The notes below the pieces were generated by a model, which saw only the letters and a list, made by a program, of their open reading frames with translations, did no database searches and had not been told where the DNA came from. This document shows, piece by piece, positions 30,907 to 32,247 of a stretch of DNA of 32,247 bases (within the stretch, counting starts at the first letter, position 1; each line of letters opens with the position of its first letter). Origin of the DNA: an uncultured Gammaproteobacteria bacterium (GTDB taxonomy: Bacteria; Pseudomonadota; Gammaproteobacteria; Pseudomonadales; Pseudomonadaceae); contig CALZAE010000018.1 of NCBI GenBank assembly GCA_945612235.1, positions 1-32,247 of the forward strand. Reading direction: 5' to 3'. The position numbers were made by a program, and so were the translations under genes.

Positions 30907-31953
30907 TCACTCCTTAGGACTGCGCGGTTGTGGATTGCGCGTAATAAACATGGCATCGCCATAACTGAAGAATCGGTACTTGTGCTCCACGGCACTGCGG
31001 TACGCATCCATAATTTCTGGATAACCAGCAAAGGCTGCAACCAACATTAAAAGAGTCGATTCCGACAAGTGAAAATTGGTGACCAAGGCATCTACCACAT
31101 GAAAGGGTCGCCCGGGGTATAAAAAGATATCAGTTTCGCCAGCAAAAGCTTGAATCTCACCGGTCGCTTGGGCAGCACTTTCTAATGAGCGCACACTGGT
31201 AGTTCCCACAGCAATCACCCGACCACCGCGCGCTTTACAGGCTGCGATTGCGTCGACCACCTCTTGTGATACCTGCAACCACTCATGATGCATGATGTGA
31301 TCTTCAAGCTTATCCACACGCACCGGCTGGAAGGTGCCAGCGCCCACGTGCAAGGTAACAAAAGCCGTCTCTACGCCAAGCTCTTGGATATTGGCCAACA
31401 TCTGATCATCAAAATGCAGCCCCGCAGTAGGTGCAGCAACAGCACCAGCATGCTCAGCATACACAGTCTGATAGCGCTCACGGTCATCCAGCTCGTCGGC
31501 GCGCTCCATATAAGGTGGCAACGGCATATGGCCGATGCGCTCGAGCAAGGGTAAAACCGGCTCAGAGAACTGCCATTCAAATAAACTATCGTGGCGGGCT
31601 AATAAAGTTGCTTGCGCTCCGTCATCCAGTTCAATAGTGCTACCCACCTTAGGTGCTTTGCTCGCGCGCACATGTGCCAGTACACGATCAGTGTCAAGCA
31701 CACGCTCAACCAGCACCTCAAGCTTGCCACCAGTCAGTTTCTTGGCAAACAAGCGTGCCGGAATCACCCGTGTATTATTAAACACCATTAAGTCGCCGGG
31801 GCGTAGATAAGTGAGTAGATCCGTAAATTGCTGATGAGCAATAGCACCACTGGGGCCATCGAGCACCAACAAGCGGCTGGCACGGCGCTCAGCCAACGGA
31901 TAGCGAGCAATCAGCTCATCAGGTAAGTCAAATTGGAAGTGTGAAACGCGCAT
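30907..31953 (-). CDS. queA: S-adenosylmethionine:tRNA ribosyltransferase-isomerase QueA
   Basis: Transfers the ribosyl moiety of SAM to preQ1 in tRNA and rearranges it to epoxyqueuosine. The 348-aa product starts [20 protein letters not shown], as in the family, and has the [17 protein letters not shown] and [10 protein letters not shown] signatures. An in-frame ATG four codons upstream (31965) is less likely, though neither has a strong ribosome site. First gene of the queA-tgt-yajC-secDF unit; its promoter region is shared with the tRNA promoter in the opposite direction, and I found only a weak -10 (TATAAA) for it. Confidence 0.96.
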   Translation of the reverse strand: MRVSHFQFDLPDELIARYPLAERRASRLLVLDGPSGAIAHQQFTDLLTYLRPGDLMVFNNTRVIPARLFAKKLTGGKLEVLVERVLDTDRVLAHVRASKAPKVGSTIELDDGAQATLLARHDSLFEWQFSEPVLPLLERIGHMPLPPYMERADELDDRERYQTVYAEHAGAVAAPTAGLHFDDQMLANIQELGVETAFVTLHVGAGTFQPVRVDKLEDHIMHHEWLQVSQEVVDAIAACKARGGRVIAVGTTSVRSLESAAQATGEIQAFAGETDIFLYPGRPFHVVDALVTNFHLSESTLLMLVAAFAGYPEIMDAYRSAVEHKYRFFSYGDAMFITRNPQPRSPKE

Positions 31954-32021
31954 AATCGTTATCATTTATAGACGGGCGCAAAGTTTAACGGAAATAATTG
32001 CATCTGACCATGCGAAAACAT

Positions 32022-32050
32022 TTGACCGATCGATAAAGCCTCTATACAAT
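32022..32050 (+). promoter_or_regulatory. Sigma-70 promoter of tRNA-Leu
   Basis: TTGACC (32022-32027) and TACAAT (32045-32050) with exactly 17 bases between. Transcription should begin around 32057, a few bases before the tRNA; the CTCGCGCC discriminator is GC-rich, as in stringently controlled stable-RNA promoters. Confidence 0.85.
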
Positions 32051-32060
32051 CTCGCGCCAT

Positions 32061-32147
32061 GCCTCGGTGGCGGAATTGGTAGACGCAGCGGATTCAAAAT
32101 CCGCCGTTGGTAACAACGTGGGAGTTCGATTCTCCCCCGAGGCACCA
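32061..32147 (+). tRNA. tRNA-Leu (anticodon CAA)
   Basis: An 87-base class II tRNA including the encoded CCA. Acceptor GCCTCGG pairs with CCGAGGC; the anticodon stem GCGGA/TCCGC encloses the loop TTCAAAA, giving anticodon CAA (leucine, codon UUG). A long variable arm (GTTGGTAACAACG) and the T arm (GGGAG, TTCGATT, CTCCC) fit tRNA-Leu. It follows a good promoter and precedes a terminator, and it lies divergently from queA as in Pseudomonas. Confidence 0.98.
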
Positions 32148-32155
32148 ATTTCTTT

Positions 32156-32188
32156 AGCCCTTAAGTCTTCGGACTTAGGGGCTTTTTT
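32156..32188 (+). terminator. Intrinsic terminator of tRNA-Leu
   Basis: AGCCCTTAAGTC, TTCG tetraloop, GACTTAGGGGCT: a 12-bp stem with one wobble and an exceptionally stable UUCG loop, followed by T residues to 32188. Confidence 0.92.
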
Positions 32189-32247
32189 ATGTCTAAAATT
32201 CACCTATTGCGCGGCTTACAGCCTACTCAACCACTCATTCGCACTCA

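Noticed and set aside
31950-31973. Fur-box-like sequence before queA (AATGATAACGATTATG)
   Set aside because: Only about 13 of 19 positions fit the Fur consensus by hand and the second arm is poor; queA has no iron link.
32061-32247. tRNA-Leu as an integration site for a mobile element
   Set aside because: No duplicate of the tRNA 3' end, integrase or element is visible; the window ends 100 bases after the gene.

Overview
The window is a conserved gammaproteobacterial chromosome segment that closely matches the Pseudomonas gene order from the der/bamB/hisS block through isc, secDF and queA. Its base composition looks mid-range by eye, clearly less GC-rich than typical Pseudomonas. PilF, RodZ, IscX, TrmJ-CysE and SuhB occur together in the Pseudomonadaceae order. 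I infer a lower-GC relative within Pseudomonadaceae (Thiopseudomonas/Denitrificimonas-like); this rests on gene order and recalled protein similarity, not on a search.

Layout: (1) 1-6284 holds a membrane O-acyltransferase with an SGNH domain, a small divergent helix-turn-helix regulator, NAD-dependent DNA ligase (ligA) and the divisome protein ZipA. The smc gene expected upstream of zipA is missing, and an AT-rich gap of about 330 bases takes its place. (2) 6285-17435, all on the minus strand, reads in transcription order ndk, rlmN, pilF, rodZ, ispG, hisS, yfgM, bamB, der, followed by a methionine/glutamine aminotransferase and an omega-amidase. (3) 17580-23109 is a complete ISC iron-sulfur assembly operon: iscR-iscS-iscU-iscA-hscB-hscA-fdx-iscX. 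It has a good sigma-70 promoter overlapped by a type 1 IscR-like site. (4) 23192-24776 is trmJ-cysE. Divergent from it, suhB carries a boxA-like leader. (5) 25823-31953 contains a glycine-zipper envelope protein and the queA-tgt-yajC-secD-secF operon. (6) 32061-32147 is a tRNA-Leu(CAA) with its own promoter and terminator.

Most of the window is core housekeeping: Fe-S cluster assembly, which supplies IspG, RlmN and IscR itself; envelope biogenesis (BamB, SecDF-YajC, YfgM, RodZ, PilF, ZipA); and RNA modification (RlmN, TrmJ, Tgt, QueA). Many genes abut or overlap by 1-17 bases, and several apparent longer N-termini are better explained by internal starts with clear Shine-Dalgarno sequences.

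The most unusual observation is SuhB. Its inositol-monophosphatase active-site motif is degraded, with a conserved metal-binding Asp changed to Lys and a catalytic Thr changed to Ala. Upstream lies a close match to the boxA antitermination element. Together these suggest a SuhB kept for its transcription/ribosome-assembly (Nus factor) role rather than as a phosphatase. Other points are terminator-like hairpins just upstream of both zipA and ligA, a perfect TATAAT in the loop of a palindrome before ndk, and a probable rearrangement junction next to zipA. I saw no mobile element, CRISPR array or defence system.
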